NCBI GenBank assembly: GCA_029565415.1
Contig: JAKQOH010000097.1
Coordinates: 20,410 to 84,409, forward strand
Length of the DNA stretch: 64,000 nt
DNA from: Candidatus Rifleibacteriota bacterium
Lineage (GTDB): Bacteria > Riflebacteria > Ozemobacteria > Ozemobacterales > Ozemobacteraceae
Direction: 5' to 3'
The position numbers and the translations under genes were made by a program. The notes under the pieces are model-generated. The model worked only from the letters and a program-made list of their open reading frames with translations. It was not told the DNA's origin and did not search any database. This document shows positions 35,098 to 44,096 of this stretch, in pieces. The first letter of the stretch is position 1. Each line of letters begins with the position of its first letter.

Positions 35098-36351
35098 TCA
35101 CTCCCTCGCGAACAATCCCGCCTGCTCCGACCTCCCGCCCTCCGGGGGTCGATTCTCGAGGAATGCCCGGAACTCGCGCTCGGCATCCTGAGCCGAAGCC
35201 TCCAGAAGGAAGCCGCGGGTCAGCTCCACGACGCCCTCTCCGGGAATCGCGCAGCCGAGCGCGTAGCACGTCTGTTTTCCGCGCTTCGACGGAACCACCG
35301 AAAGCCCCGCCAGCCGATCGAGCCGGACCAGTTGCTTTCGCTCGGTCGAGAAGAGGTTTCGATGGATCCGGTACAGATACCCGTCCCGCCGGTCTGCGAC
35401 GTAGAAGTATTCTATACTTTTTGATATATGGATCACGAGCGTCCAGGCCAGATACACGGTGGCAAGGATCGTCAGACGCTCATGCCAGTGCGGAATCTCG
35501 ACCAGCAAAAGCCCCGCGCCGAGAAGCGTCAGGGCCGGAATGACGGCGATCAGGAGCATCGCGGTCTTTTCGCCGCCCCCGACGGGGTCGAGCACGAAAA
35601 AATCCCGGGGGAACTGCTCGCAACTCCGCCGGAGGGAGTGTTTCCACGGCACGAGGAGCGACCAGAGGCCGTAGCCGACCGCGAGAAACGCCGCGATCGC
35701 CGCGACCCAGAGGCCCTCGATCAGCTTGGCCGGAGAAAGTTCCGAAACGAGCACCGGCCATCCGGCCTCACCTGTGATGACCGGGCGACCATCCGCCCCC
35801 CGGGACGCCCGGCCGACCACATACAGCCACGGCACGGAAAACCAGGTCACGCTCAGGCGGGTCGCATCGGGAGCGATGTTCCGATAGGCTCCGATCTCGC
35901 GTGTCACCGTTTCCCGGGGGGAGTAGAACCAGACGGCAGCAGGATCGACGCCGACAAGACTGCCGGCGGTTTTCACCGCGATGCCGCAGGACATCCTCAG
36001 CCGCTCGTCGAGCACCGTGCGGGTCGATTTGCCGCGCTTCACCTCGTGGGTGAACTCGGCCTCGAACCAGAGAGGCCAGGCCCCGTGTCCCGCGAAAAAC
36101 CGGGACTCGAACTGGCTTGCCGCCAGCGGAAGGTCGGTGGGAACCGTGCGCTCAGGGCTGCCGGAAACGCAGGCCCACTGCCCGGGAACGGGACTCTGCG
36201 TTTCCCCGGCCGTCTCCAGGCGTTTCAGGAACCGGTAAGCCTGGACTCCCGCGGCCACCAGCCAGGCCCCGAGACCCACCTGGAAACAGAACGCGAAGGC
36301 GAGGAAGATCCGGAATCCATCCCATTTCGCAGAACGCACATCGGCGCCCAT
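35098..36351 (-). CDS. GIDE-like membrane protein, paralogue 1
   Basis: 417 aa. One membrane segment near the N-terminus (about 12-35), a soluble part about 40-195 with WFEAEFTHEVKRGKSTRTVL, then more membrane segments (about 200-225, 255-280, 285-305) and a C-terminal soluble domain. It is homologous to the protein at 42777-44000 over its length: shared DGFR near the start, TH.VKRGKST in the middle, LVPWKHSLR/FVPWKASIR, and HISKSIEYFYVADRRDGYLY/HISRSVEFLYVADKRDGYLY. The layout of two membrane anchors around a beta domain resembles GIDE (MULAN-type) proteins; that is inference. The start was set by aligning the two paralogues. Confidence 0.7.
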   Translation of the reverse strand: MGADVRSAKWDGFRIFLAFAFCFQVGLGAWLVAAGVQAYRFLKRLETAGETQSPVPGQWACVSGSPERTVPTDLPLAASQFESRFFAGHGAWPLWFEAEFTHEVKRGKSTRTVLDERLRMSCGIAVKTAGSLVGVDPAAVWFYSPRETVTREIGAYRNIAPDATRLSVTWFSVPWLYVVGRASRGADGRPVITGEAGWPVLVSELSPAKLIEGLWVAAIAAFLAVGYGLWSLLVPWKHSLRRSCEQFPRDFFVLDPVGGGEKTAMLLIAVIPALTLLGAGLLLVEIPHWHERLTILATVYLAWTLVIHISKSIEYFYVADRRDGYLYRIHRNLFSTERKQLVRLDRLAGLSVVPSKRGKQTCYALGCAIPGEGVVELTRGFLLEASAQDAEREFRAFLENRPPEGGRSEQAGLFARE

Positions 36352-36595
36352 CGCTTCGCCAGCCCCCGTTTTCGTCGTGATCGCACCGCTTCCGCCCATC
36401 GCAGACACCGCATGATATACCGAGGGAAGGGCGAAGCGCCAAAACTTCGACACCCGGTGCCGCTTTTTTGCCACCCCCCCGTCATCCTCCGGCACCCGCC
36501 GCCCCTCGAAGGCTGCCACACATGGCATGGTATTTGCTTTCTTTCGTTTTCCTCTTCCCGAACGAGAAACGCATTGAATTTTGGAGGCTCTTCCC

Positions 36596-37159
36596 ATGAA
36601 ATCCCTGTTCAGAACCGGCTGGTGTCTCGTCCTCATCGCGTCCCTGGTGTTCCAGGCGGCGCCCCAGGTGTTTGCCCAGTCCTGCGACGTGTATGGCATT
36701 CTCAACCAGATCCACGCGAACCTCGAAGCCGCCCGCTGCACGATCGCCCACGGGGGCGGCTACATGGCCCTCCAGGCCGCCAACCGGCCTCTCGACAACG
36801 TGAAATCGATTGCCGGCAGCTACCCCTTCGCCCGTTGTTATCCGGGCCTCGCCGGCGAGATCCGGCGCGGTGCCGACAAGGCGAAACTCCAGCTTCTCTG
36901 GCACGACGAAGGCGATGCCCTCGAGATCGTGAACCGGCTGCTGGGCACGGTCGAGCGGGCCCAGGCCAATCCGGCCGGCCACGCCGGCGGCCGCTCCCGG
37001 TCCGGCGCCGGCGCCCTCGTCGCGGCCCCCGTCGCGGCGGGTCTCGGCGCGCTGCTGTGGGGCCTGTTCCGCGGATGGAACTGGGGCATGGTTTCCAACG
37101 GCGGCAACGGGTTCCAGCTCAGCAACATCCGGGGCCACCTCACCGTCCCCACCCGCTGA
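36596..37159 (+). CDS. Exported protein of unknown function
   Basis: 187 aa. A signal peptide (MKSLFRTGWCLVLIASLVFQ, cleavage near VFA-QSC) precedes a mature region with four Cys, a helical centre and a Gly/Ala-rich hydrophobic stretch (AGALVAAPVAAGLGALLWGLF) that could insert in a membrane. No family recognised. GGAGG lies 8 bases before the ATG. It is followed by a strong hairpin, so it is probably transcribed alone. The 244-bp gap before it is shared with the divergent GIDE-like gene and holds no further gene. Confidence 0.7.
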   Translation: MKSLFRTGWCLVLIASLVFQAAPQVFAQSCDVYGILNQIHANLEAARCTIAHGGGYMALQAANRPLDNVKSIAGSYPFARCYPGLAGEIRRGADKAKLQLLWHDEGDALEIVNRLLGTVERAQANPAGHAGGRSRSGAGALVAAPVAAGLGALLWGLFRGWNWGMVSNGGNGFQLSNIRGHLTVPTR

Positions 37160-37170
37160 CGGCGCATCCG

Positions 37171-37210
37171 CAAACCCCCATTGGCGCGCTCCCGTGCCGA
37201 TGGGGGTTTG
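37171..37210 (+). terminator. Terminator-like hairpin
   Basis: CAAACCCCCATTGGC pairs with GCCGATGGGGGTTTG through 15 bp (one G-T pair) around a 10-base loop, followed only by ACGTTTCG. The stem is strong but the T-tract is weak, so termination may be partial. Confidence 0.6.
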
Positions 37211-37266
37211 ACGTTTCGCGGCGGTTGCACGACAATGCAGAAAACCGCCGATGAGGAGCACTCCCG

Positions 37267-38097
37267 ATGACCCGCCGCAATCCCCCTTCCGCAACGGCTC
37301 TCCTTGCCCTGTTCCTGGTGCTCGCGCCTGCTCTTCTGACGGCCGCCGGCTTCCGCAACGTCGCCTCCGAGACCGCGTTCTGGGATGGCCTCGAAACGTC
37401 GGTCGCCTCGGCACTCCTTCCGATCGCCCCCGCCATGGATGCCCTGCACCTCGATCTGAGCGTGAAGGAAGGCGAGAACGTCCGGGGCAGCGGCAGCATC
37501 CGTCTCCGGAACGGCGATCACGCGCTGCTTTCCCTTTCCTCCCGGGATGCCGCGTTCCGTTACCTGGCCGTCGGCGCCTCAGCGAGCTGTCTCCTCGAGC
37601 TGGCCGGCGAGCGCACGCTGTTCGTCTCGGGGCCGGACCGCGAGGTTCCGATCCCCACGGTCCGGATCGACCGCTCACCCGACGGCGAGTTCAACCTGAA
37701 TCTGGTGATGAACCTCGCCGTCCTGATTGCCACGCGCCCCATCGATCTTGGGGTCGACCCGGGCACCCCCGCTCACATTGCGAAGAAGCTGCGCACGAAC
37801 CTTCCCTGGTGCCGGGAAACATCGGGCATGCTCGAGTTTTCCGCCCGGGAAACGGCCTCCCCGACCGTGCTGCTGCTGCGCGGCCCGGTGGGCATCACCG
37901 GCTTCGAGCTCCGGTTCCCCCGAGAACAGGGCCCCGAGATCCGGGTGCGGGTCGACCCGCTCGCCGTCGGGCCCGCCGCCCCCGTCAGCCGTGTCGAGCC
38001 GTTTCCGGAAGCCCGACAGGCCCAACCCGGTGCGGACACGCTCATCACGTTCATGCGGGGGTTTTACGCCGTTCTCTCGTCGATGATCCCCCAGTGA
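37267..38097 (+). CDS. Exported protein of unknown function
   Basis: 276 aa with a signal peptide (MTRRNPPSATALLALFLVLAP, cleavage near LTA-AGF). The mature part alternates hydrophobic and polar residues, suggesting beta structure, and contains two single Cys (CLLEL, WCRET) but no motif I recognise. A segment such as DLSVKEGENVRGSGSIRLRNG hints at an outer-membrane-lipoprotein-carrier-like (LolA) fold, which is weak inference. GAGGAG lies 10 bases before the ATG. Confidence 0.68.
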   Translation: MTRRNPPSATALLALFLVLAPALLTAAGFRNVASETAFWDGLETSVASALLPIAPAMDALHLDLSVKEGENVRGSGSIRLRNGDHALLSLSSRDAAFRYLAVGASASCLLELAGERTLFVSGPDREVPIPTVRIDRSPDGEFNLNLVMNLAVLIATRPIDLGVDPGTPAHIAKKLRTNLPWCRETSGMLEFSARETASPTVLLLRGPVGITGFELRFPREQGPEIRVRVDPLAVGPAAPVSRVEPFPEARQAQPGADTLITFMRGFYAVLSSMIPQ

Positions 38098-38121
38098 CCC
38101 CGTACCCCCGGGGTTCCTGCG

Positions 38122-38127
38122 TATAAT
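38122..38127 (+). promoter_or_regulatory. -10 element TATAAT before the HEAAH protein gene
   Basis: A perfect TATAAT, 43 bases before the ATG at 38171. No good -35 is visible; TGCG precedes it. Confidence 0.45.
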
Positions 38128-38170
38128 CAGATGATCATTTCGCCCATCGCACCCTTCACGGAGGCATCTC

Positions 38171-39508
38171 ATGCGAACGCTCCGAACCATCGCCCTGCTG
38201 CTGACGATCTGCCTTCTGGCCACCCCCTCCTTTGCGGCAAGGCGCACCAAGCCTGCGACGCCGGCTCCGGTGCCCGTCGAGACCCCCCAGGAGCGATTTG
38301 AGTTCACCTTCTATTATCAGCGCATCGACGAGGTCGTCACCGTTCAGCGCGGCACCCCGGCAGCGGCGAAAGCGGCGATCCAGGAACGGATCGACGGCGC
38401 GAAACGCGTTCCCGCCTCGGATTTCCGGAAAAAGCTTCTGAAAGCCGATCTCACGAAGGAAGGCCGTCAGGAGATCCCGTCCGACGACACCACCACCCGG
38501 TATAAGGTGTTCGTCACCAAGATTCGCGACGAGGCCCATCTGCTGCAACTGATGGGGGTCGCGACGGACACGGCGCGCCTCTCGGACGGCCAGCGGGGTC
38601 TGCTCGCCGCCTACCGTCAGGCAAAAGAGCAGTATCTGCTCGACCGCATGAAACAGGGCTGCCGGGACCGGGTCGAGATCGTGCTCACCGATACGAACGG
38701 CCACGACAGCGACAAGGTGCTGCGCGACTTCTGGCCTTACAGCAACGGCCTGTTGATTCAGCTCAACTCGATGCGCTACAACAACCCCGACGGTGAGGCG
38801 GATGCCCGCTCCACGCTGGTTCACGAGGCCGCCCACTCGATGGACCGGACGGCGGGGGAAGCGGATGAACCGTATGGCCCCGACGGCGTGCATCACATCA
38901 ACGAAGTCACGAAGCCCCGCGCGGCGTTTCTCGAAGGCTGGGCCGAGTTCATGCAGATGCACGACTCGCCCGATCTCGCGAGCTGGTGGCCCCGCGTTTT
39001 CGAAGAGGTGAAGATCGAGCGGTCGAAGGGCGTCTACGAGGTGGCCTCGGCCAGTGCCGTCGACGGCCTCACCCTCACCCGGGTCGAGGGGATCAACGCC
39101 CTGATCATTCTCGAGATTTCGAAGCTGCCGGATGGGATGAGCCGCCTCTATACCTCGTTCCGGGCCACCAACCAGCGCGAACGGACGCTGGCCAATCTGC
39201 TCACCGATTACGTCGGCCGCAACCCCGACCAGGCCTCGGCCGTCGCGCGCATCTTCGACGAGCGCACCTACGGCAAGCTCACGGATGCCCAGCTCATCTC
39301 GTTCCTGGGCGACTCCGCTGGGGTGAAGGGGTATCTCACCGCCCGTGCCGAGGCAGCCCGAGCCGCTCTCGTGACCACGACTCCCGCCGAACCGCTTGCA
39401 AATCAGGTGCCGGAAGCGGTACCATCAACGGAGACCCCGGCGGCTGCCGAAGTCGAAGTCCGCTCGAACGGCGGAACGAATCCCTTCACAGGAGGCACAT
39501 CGGAGTAA
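38171..39508 (+). CDS. Exported HExxH metalloprotease-like protein
   Basis: 445 aa with a signal peptide (MRTLRTIALLLTICLLATPS, cleavage after SFA). The centre has LVHEAAHSMD (HEAAH, about residues 219-223), and 35 residues later FLEGWAEFMQMH, in which the Glu of EGWAEF could be the third zinc ligand as in gluzincins. The C-terminal region is helical with a Pro/Ala tail. The protein is therefore a candidate secreted zinc protease of a family I cannot name. GGAGG lies about 8 bases before the ATG. It may share a transcript with the exported protein 40 bp downstream. Confidence 0.72.
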   Translation: MRTLRTIALLLTICLLATPSFAARRTKPATPAPVPVETPQERFEFTFYYQRIDEVVTVQRGTPAAAKAAIQERIDGAKRVPASDFRKKLLKADLTKEGRQEIPSDDTTTRYKVFVTKIRDEAHLLQLMGVATDTARLSDGQRGLLAAYRQAKEQYLLDRMKQGCRDRVEIVLTDTNGHDSDKVLRDFWPYSNGLLIQLNSMRYNNPDGEADARSTLVHEAAHSMDRTAGEADEPYGPDGVHHINEVTKPRAAFLEGWAEFMQMHDSPDLASWWPRVFEEVKIERSKGVYEVASASAVDGLTLTRVEGINALIILEISKLPDGMSRLYTSFRATNQRERTLANLLTDYVGRNPDQASAVARIFDERTYGKLTDAQLISFLGDSAGVKGYLTARAEAARAALVTTTPAEPLANQVPEAVPSTETPAAAEVEVRSNGGTNPFTGGTSE

Positions 39509-39548
39509 CGGAGTATCGCATTGCAAATATAATACATGGTGATATGAT

Positions 39549-40100
39549 ATGAAGCTAAATAAAAAAAAGAGACACACGGGCTTGTTGCTTTTCCTGGCGT
39601 CATCGCTGGCGCTTTTCGCCCTGACGATCGGGGCGACGGCTTCCGAGTTCCGGTATCTGCTCCCGGGCAATATCGTGATGACGCTCGAAGAGACCCCGCG
39701 AGGTCCCGATAAGGAAGCGCTCAATCTCGTTGCAACCCTGCGGGCGAAATTCGGCACGCCGAAAAACATCGAGGTCTATTTCGAATCGACCCCCAATTTC
39801 CGGGTGACTCCCGAAAAGACCAGTCTCGCGCATCTGGCGACAGAGCCGCTCCGGGCGCACCTCACCGTGGAATCCGTTCCGGGCGCCGCGCCGGCCGACA
39901 ACGAGTCGTGGATCCGGATGCGGGTCGTCTACGAGCCCGATTACGACAGGCTCGCCCAGCTCGTCTCGAACGAAAAGCGCTACCCGGATCCGGCGGAACG
40001 GCAGCGCCTCATCGACCGGATCACGAAGAACGCGCAGACGCATGCCCGCCAGACCGACGCCGTCCGCTACTTCCCGCCCCCGATCGCCACGGGCAACTGA
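39549..40100 (+). CDS. Exported protein of unknown function
   Basis: 183 aa. A very basic start (MKLNKKKRHTG) and hydrophobic core make a signal peptide with cleavage near ATA-SEF. The mature part looks like one beta-sandwich (IVMTLEETPRGPDKEALNLVATL..., HLTVESVPGAAPADNE) followed by a helical tail. No family recognised. Its first 15 codons are AT-rich and use codons rare in the neighbours, and no ribosome-binding site is evident. Confidence 0.65.
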   Translation: MKLNKKKRHTGLLLFLASSLALFALTIGATASEFRYLLPGNIVMTLEETPRGPDKEALNLVATLRAKFGTPKNIEVYFESTPNFRVTPEKTSLAHLATEPLRAHLTVESVPGAAPADNESWIRMRVVYEPDYDRLAQLVSNEKRYPDPAERQRLIDRITKNAQTHARQTDAVRYFPPPIATGN

Positions 40101-40631
40101 GCCGCGAACACCCGAAGCAATCTCCACGAAAACACCCAGAGAACGAACCACAGAGTCACAGAGACACCGAGACGAAGACTGTCCCCACAAAGGCACGAAG
40201 AACCACGGATAATTCATCGCCAGGAAAGCTTCGTGTTTTTTGTGCCTTGGCGGTGAAAACCCTCCGTGACTCGGCGTCTCTGTGGTTCGTCATCTTTCCG
40301 CATCCTGGTGCCTGGCATATCTGATTCAGAACGGGAACCGAATCCGCAGATGGCGCAGATGAAATCCTGAGCGTCTTCAACCATGGAGTATTCGGCGCAT
40401 ACAGGAAATACGGTGGTCCCAGGCGTTCGTTCCTCTTTGTTTTTTTCATCTGCGTTCATCTGCCCTCCATCTGCGGATGCGTTCTTGAATCCGAGGGGTA
40501 TTTCAACGGGGTATCTTGGTGGTGAAAAATTCTCCGTGACTCGGTGCCTCTGCGGTTCGTCATCTTTCCGTATCTCTCGTGCCTTTGTGGTGAATCCTGT
40601 CGCTGGTACTCCGTGTTGGGGGATTGGCGGG
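40101..40631. repeat. 530-bp repeat region with CACAGAG and GCAGATG elements (copy d)
   Basis: No gene is supported. CACAGAG arm at 40145-40173; two near-identical direct repeats CTCCGTGACTCGGYGYCTCT at 40262 and 40532, both continuing into GGTTCGTCATCTTTCCG; an inverted GCAGATG element (40340-40511) whose anchor, TTCAACGGGG at 40502-40511, is the complement of the CTCCGTTGAA family with one change. The stretch 40447-40486 is the near-perfect complement of 31347-31391. Confidence 0.78.
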
Positions 40632-40637
40632 TATAAT
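40632..40637 (+). promoter_or_regulatory. -10 element TATAAT before the phospholipase C-like gene
   Basis: A perfect TATAAT 31 bases before the chosen ATG at 40669. The -35 region is not recognisable. Confidence 0.45.
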
Positions 40638-40668
40638 GAGAGAAACCATGTCGTATCGGAGGGTGATC

Positions 40669-42759
40669 ATGCGCCGTTCGACCGCCAACAGACTGCTCGT
40701 TCTCCTGGTCCTTGGGCTGTTCGCCGCGCCGCTTGCCGCGTGGGGGCCGATGACGCACCTGACGATCAACGCCCGGGCGTATGCCCGGTCGGGCATTGCC
40801 GCGAAAAGCCTGTCGGCCGTTCCCAAGAGTCTCGAACGGCTCTTCATCGGCGGCGGGCCGGCCCCCGACATCAAGTTCAACGCGGGCGAGGGCTTCCCCC
40901 GGGAGTTCCATTTCGACACCGCGGCGATTCTGCGCATGGTCGATCGGGCGAAATCCGATCCGAAATTCGGTCTCCAGGATGTCGCGATGGCTCTCGGCTG
41001 GGCCGGCCATCTGTTCGCCGAGGTTCCTTCCGCCCACCAGGCCGAGGGGTATCCCAACGCGAAAATCACGGCCCCCCTGCCGAATGCGGGCTATATCAAC
41101 CACCAGCTCTCGGAGCTGTGCGTCGACATCCTGCTGTATCGCGAAGAGAAAGAGCTGCTCCGGCACCAGTCCCTGAATCTCCCCGTCCGGCTGCTCGAAG
41201 CCTCGATGAAAGCCGAGCGGGAGCGCGACCCGGAACGGTCGGCCCTGACCGCGGAACGGATCAAAGCCGCCGGCAACGCGTTCCTGCCGACCGTCGTCGG
41301 GGTCCGCACGATCGCCGATTACCTGCTCGAGGAACGCCCCGAGCTGCTCGAAGAAATGGATGCCTTCTACGCCGACCGCGCCTCGCACCTCGAGCGCAGC
41401 GTCGGGGATGTGGCCGAGATGCTGGGTGAACACGGGTTCGTCCCATCCGGGAAGGCGCCGGGCGAGGGCGCCGACAAGGCCGACCGTGTCCGGGTGCCGC
41501 TGACGGGCAGTTTCAAGGACAAGGCAAAGACTCTAGTATATAACGCTTTATATAATTCTCTTCGCTCCGGCGCGACCAACGACATTTTCACGCTCGTCGC
41601 CTGCCACACGATGGACGGGATCATCACGAACGGGCTGAAGGAGAAGTTCGCCCGTCTCGCCGGCAAGGCCGTCGGCGGCAGCATCGCCGACGACAAGCGG
41701 CACCAGCAGGTGGTCACCCGGTTCGTCGAGGGGCTGCTCTGCCGGCACGACCTGACCTTCCCCGAGATCATCGCCTATGCGACGGAGGGGCTCGAGCGGG
41801 ATTCCGCGAGCGTGACGAAACAGCATACGCAGTTCTCCGCCCTCGGGCTGGCCGAGGACGGCCGCAAGCGCGTGACGGAAGCCGACGTGACGAAGGCGAT
41901 CGCCGAGGTGCGGCGCGTCGAGGATGTGCGGCGCGACTGGCCGTGGTTCTGGCCGTTCCGCCCCTCGACCGAGAAGCTGTCCGAAGCCCGGTCGAAAGCC
42001 GCACGGCTGATGGCCTGGCGCATCATCGACGATGCGACCGCGGCAGCCCCGCTGAAAGCACGCGCCCAGGCTCTGCTGAAAGCCGACCGGGGAGTTCGGT
42101 CGGCCCTCTGGACATCACGCTCGACGAGCTGGTTCACCCCGATCTCGAAATGGAAGAATCGCAAGGCGCTCGAACAGGCCGAAGCGGCCATCGCTCCCGA
42201 GGAGCGGCTGTTCGCGCAGATCATCGATATCCGCCTCCGTATCGGCGACGGCGCCGACGCCTCCGCCCGTGTCCAGACGCTTCTGACCCAGGCGCGCAGC
42301 CGCCTCGCCGAGCTGACGAGCAGTCTTGCCAACGCCAGAGCCGGTCTGGAGCGGGTTTCCCGGCTTCAGATCGCCACCCGGGGCAAGCTGAAGGACGAGA
42401 TCAAGCACATCGAGACCCTGGTCACGGCCGAACGCGACCACATTGCGGCTCTCGAGCTGATCCAGGGCCTTCCCGCCGACGGCGAAACCGGCACGGAACC
42501 GGCGGCGACAACCGCCGACGTCATGGCCGCCGCAGCATTGCCGCAGGAGCCACAGGCCGCGATCGCGATGCCCGAGAAATACGCGGGCCATTCCGACCAG
42601 GCCCTGCGCCGACTGCGTGAGGATGCGTATCGCCGCTACACGAGCCTGACCCAGAGCGGGAAAACGGCTGACGCCGAGGCTCTCGCCGCCCTGCGCGAAC
42701 TGCGCGAAATCGACCAGGCACGCCAGGCTCTCGCAGCCCGGTCCGGCAGCGGCCGGTAA
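40669..42759 (+). CDS. Exported zinc-dependent phospholipase C-like protein with long helical tail
   Basis: 696 aa. The signal peptide ends PLAA just before Trp25, so the mature protein would begin WGPMTH. Zinc-dependent phospholipase C and S1/P1 nucleases use an N-terminal Trp and nearby His as zinc ligands, and the following PDIKFN, REFHFD and ALGWAGHLFAEVPSAH blocks fit that fold (about 25-200). The rest is helical, with charged coiled-coil-like stretches to residue 690, far beyond the usual enzyme length. The substrate could be phospholipid or nucleic acid. Start chosen for GGAGGG 7 bases upstream. Codons around 41530-41560 are unusually AT-rich. Confidence 0.75.
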   Translation: MRRSTANRLLVLLVLGLFAAPLAAWGPMTHLTINARAYARSGIAAKSLSAVPKSLERLFIGGGPAPDIKFNAGEGFPREFHFDTAAILRMVDRAKSDPKFGLQDVAMALGWAGHLFAEVPSAHQAEGYPNAKITAPLPNAGYINHQLSELCVDILLYREEKELLRHQSLNLPVRLLEASMKAERERDPERSALTAERIKAAGNAFLPTVVGVRTIADYLLEERPELLEEMDAFYADRASHLERSVGDVAEMLGEHGFVPSGKAPGEGADKADRVRVPLTGSFKDKAKTLVYNALYNSLRSGATNDIFTLVACHTMDGIITNGLKEKFARLAGKAVGGSIADDKRHQQVVTRFVEGLLCRHDLTFPEIIAYATEGLERDSASVTKQHTQFSALGLAEDGRKRVTEADVTKAIAEVRRVEDVRRDWPWFWPFRPSTEKLSEARSKAARLMAWRIIDDATAAAPLKARAQALLKADRGVRSALWTSRSTSWFTPISKWKNRKALEQAEAAIAPEERLFAQIIDIRLRIGDGADASARVQTLLTQARSRLAELTSSLANARAGLERVSRLQIATRGKLKDEIKHIETLVTAERDHIAALELIQGLPADGETGTEPAATTADVMAAAALPQEPQAAIAMPEKYAGHSDQALRRLREDAYRRYTSLTQSGKTADAEALAALRELREIDQARQALAARSGSGR

Positions 42760-42776
42760 CGACCTCGCGCGCGCCC

Positions 42777-44000
42777 TCAGCCCGGCGCCGACGAGGAGAA
42801 CGCGAGGCCGGTTCCCGTCGGACGGCGGCCCCGGAACTGGTCGAACTCGTTCTTGATATCGATCAGCGTCGCCTCGGACGAGCCGCTTCCGCCGACGTCG
42901 TAGACCTTGCCGCCCGGCACGCCGGCTTTCAGGTAGTAGCTCTTCTGGCCCTTGCTGTTGCGCTGGACGTCGATCCAGAGGCGCAGATCGGCGATGGGCG
43001 CAAGCCGGACCTTGGTGAACGCGAAAAAGCCGCGGGAATACTCGTACAGATACCCGTCACGCTTGTCGGCCACATACAGGAATTCGACGCTGCGCGAGAT
43101 ATGCACCAGCATGCAGAAGCCCATGAACGCGACCGCCGAGAACTGGTCGGCATAAAACGGGTGATCGCTGCCGAAATACGCGTTGATCAGCCCGAAGCCG
43201 ATGCCGTAGAGCACGAAGAACAAGATGGCAAGCCCCTCGGAGCCGCCGGTCACGTCGAAAATATAGCAGACGGAAGGCAGTTTTTCGATCTGCTCGCGGA
43301 TCGAGGCCTTCCACGGCACGAACAGGGTCGTGAGAAAATACACGATCGCCGCGCCGGCCAGCCCGACGGCCATCATCGTGTTCGAGACCAGCGTGCTTCG
43401 CGGCACCTCTGAAACGATCACGGGCCGCTTGTGCGCCCCGGCCAGCGAGATCGCCCCGTCCGGAGCGACACGCGCGACGCCGAAGACATGCACCCGGCGC
43501 GGCGCGAAATACGTCACGCCCAGGCGCCGCGACACGGGGCTGTAGCGCATCAGCCCGTCGCCCGAGCCAAAACCCGTGCGGTGATACGAGTAGGTGAATT
43601 CGGGCGACTGGTCGAGCGTCACCTCGCCGGCAGCCGTCCGCACCCGGAACGAGCGGCGCCCGGAAAGAACCAGGTCGGTGATGGTGTGCGTGCTCTTGCC
43701 GCGTTTGACGGTATGGGTGAACCGGGCCTCATACCAGATCGGCTCGCTCACCCCCAGGCGGTCGCACAGATCACGATCGAAGGCTTGGTCCATGACCAGG
43801 GGGGCGAAGGGCACCACATCGCCGGTCAGACAAACATACGCCCCGTCCGCAGGCCGGTCCGTTTCGGTGGCACTGCGATAGATGCGGGCAAGGCGCAGAT
43901 TTTCCTGGGCCTGGCCCACAAGGAAATACACGTACCCGGCCTGCAGGAAAAACAGGATCGCCAGAATCCAGCGAAACCCATCCCGGCGCGTCGTTCGCAT
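42777..44000 (-). CDS. GIDE-like membrane protein, paralogue 2
   Basis: 407 aa. Membrane segment near the N-terminus (about 12-30), soluble domain about 40-190 with FTHTVKRGKSTHTI, then membrane segments about 200-225, 255-280 and 285-305, and a soluble C-terminal domain. Full-length paralogue of 35098-36351, differing mainly in the C-terminal tail. Each copy sits in a different context. As with the first copy, the anchor-beta-anchor layout is similar to GIDE/MULAN proteins, but there is no RING domain. It converges on the phospholipase C-like gene with 17 bp between stops. Confidence 0.7.
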   Translation of the reverse strand: MRTTRRDGFRWILAILFFLQAGYVYFLVGQAQENLRLARIYRSATETDRPADGAYVCLTGDVVPFAPLVMDQAFDRDLCDRLGVSEPIWYEARFTHTVKRGKSTHTITDLVLSGRRSFRVRTAAGEVTLDQSPEFTYSYHRTGFGSGDGLMRYSPVSRRLGVTYFAPRRVHVFGVARVAPDGAISLAGAHKRPVIVSEVPRSTLVSNTMMAVGLAGAAIVYFLTTLFVPWKASIREQIEKLPSVCYIFDVTGGSEGLAILFFVLYGIGFGLINAYFGSDHPFYADQFSAVAFMGFCMLVHISRSVEFLYVADKRDGYLYEYSRGFFAFTKVRLAPIADLRLWIDVQRNSKGQKSYYLKAGVPGGKVYDVGGSGSSEATLIDIKNEFDQFRGRRPTGTGLAFSSSAPG

Positions 44001-44078
44001 CCTCGGTCACCATCCTCATTCGGGAATCGGGAAACCCTCTCCGCCCATTATGCCGCCCCGCGCCGCCGGTCGCAACCG

Positions 44079-44087
44079 TGATACACT
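44079..44087 (+). promoter_or_regulatory. Extended -10 site with nearly leaderless transcript
   Basis: TGATACACT: TG, one base, TACACT (44082-44087), only 9 bases between its end and the ATG at 44097. Transcription would begin within a few bases of the start codon, which fits the absence of a Shine-Dalgarno. No -35 is visible. Confidence 0.45.
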
Positions 44088-44096
44088 TTTCCCGTC

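Noticed and set aside
40101..40668. CRISPR array suggested by CACAGAG and GCAGATG words
   Set aside because: Repeats are short, degenerate and inverted with no regular spacers; no cas genes in the window.
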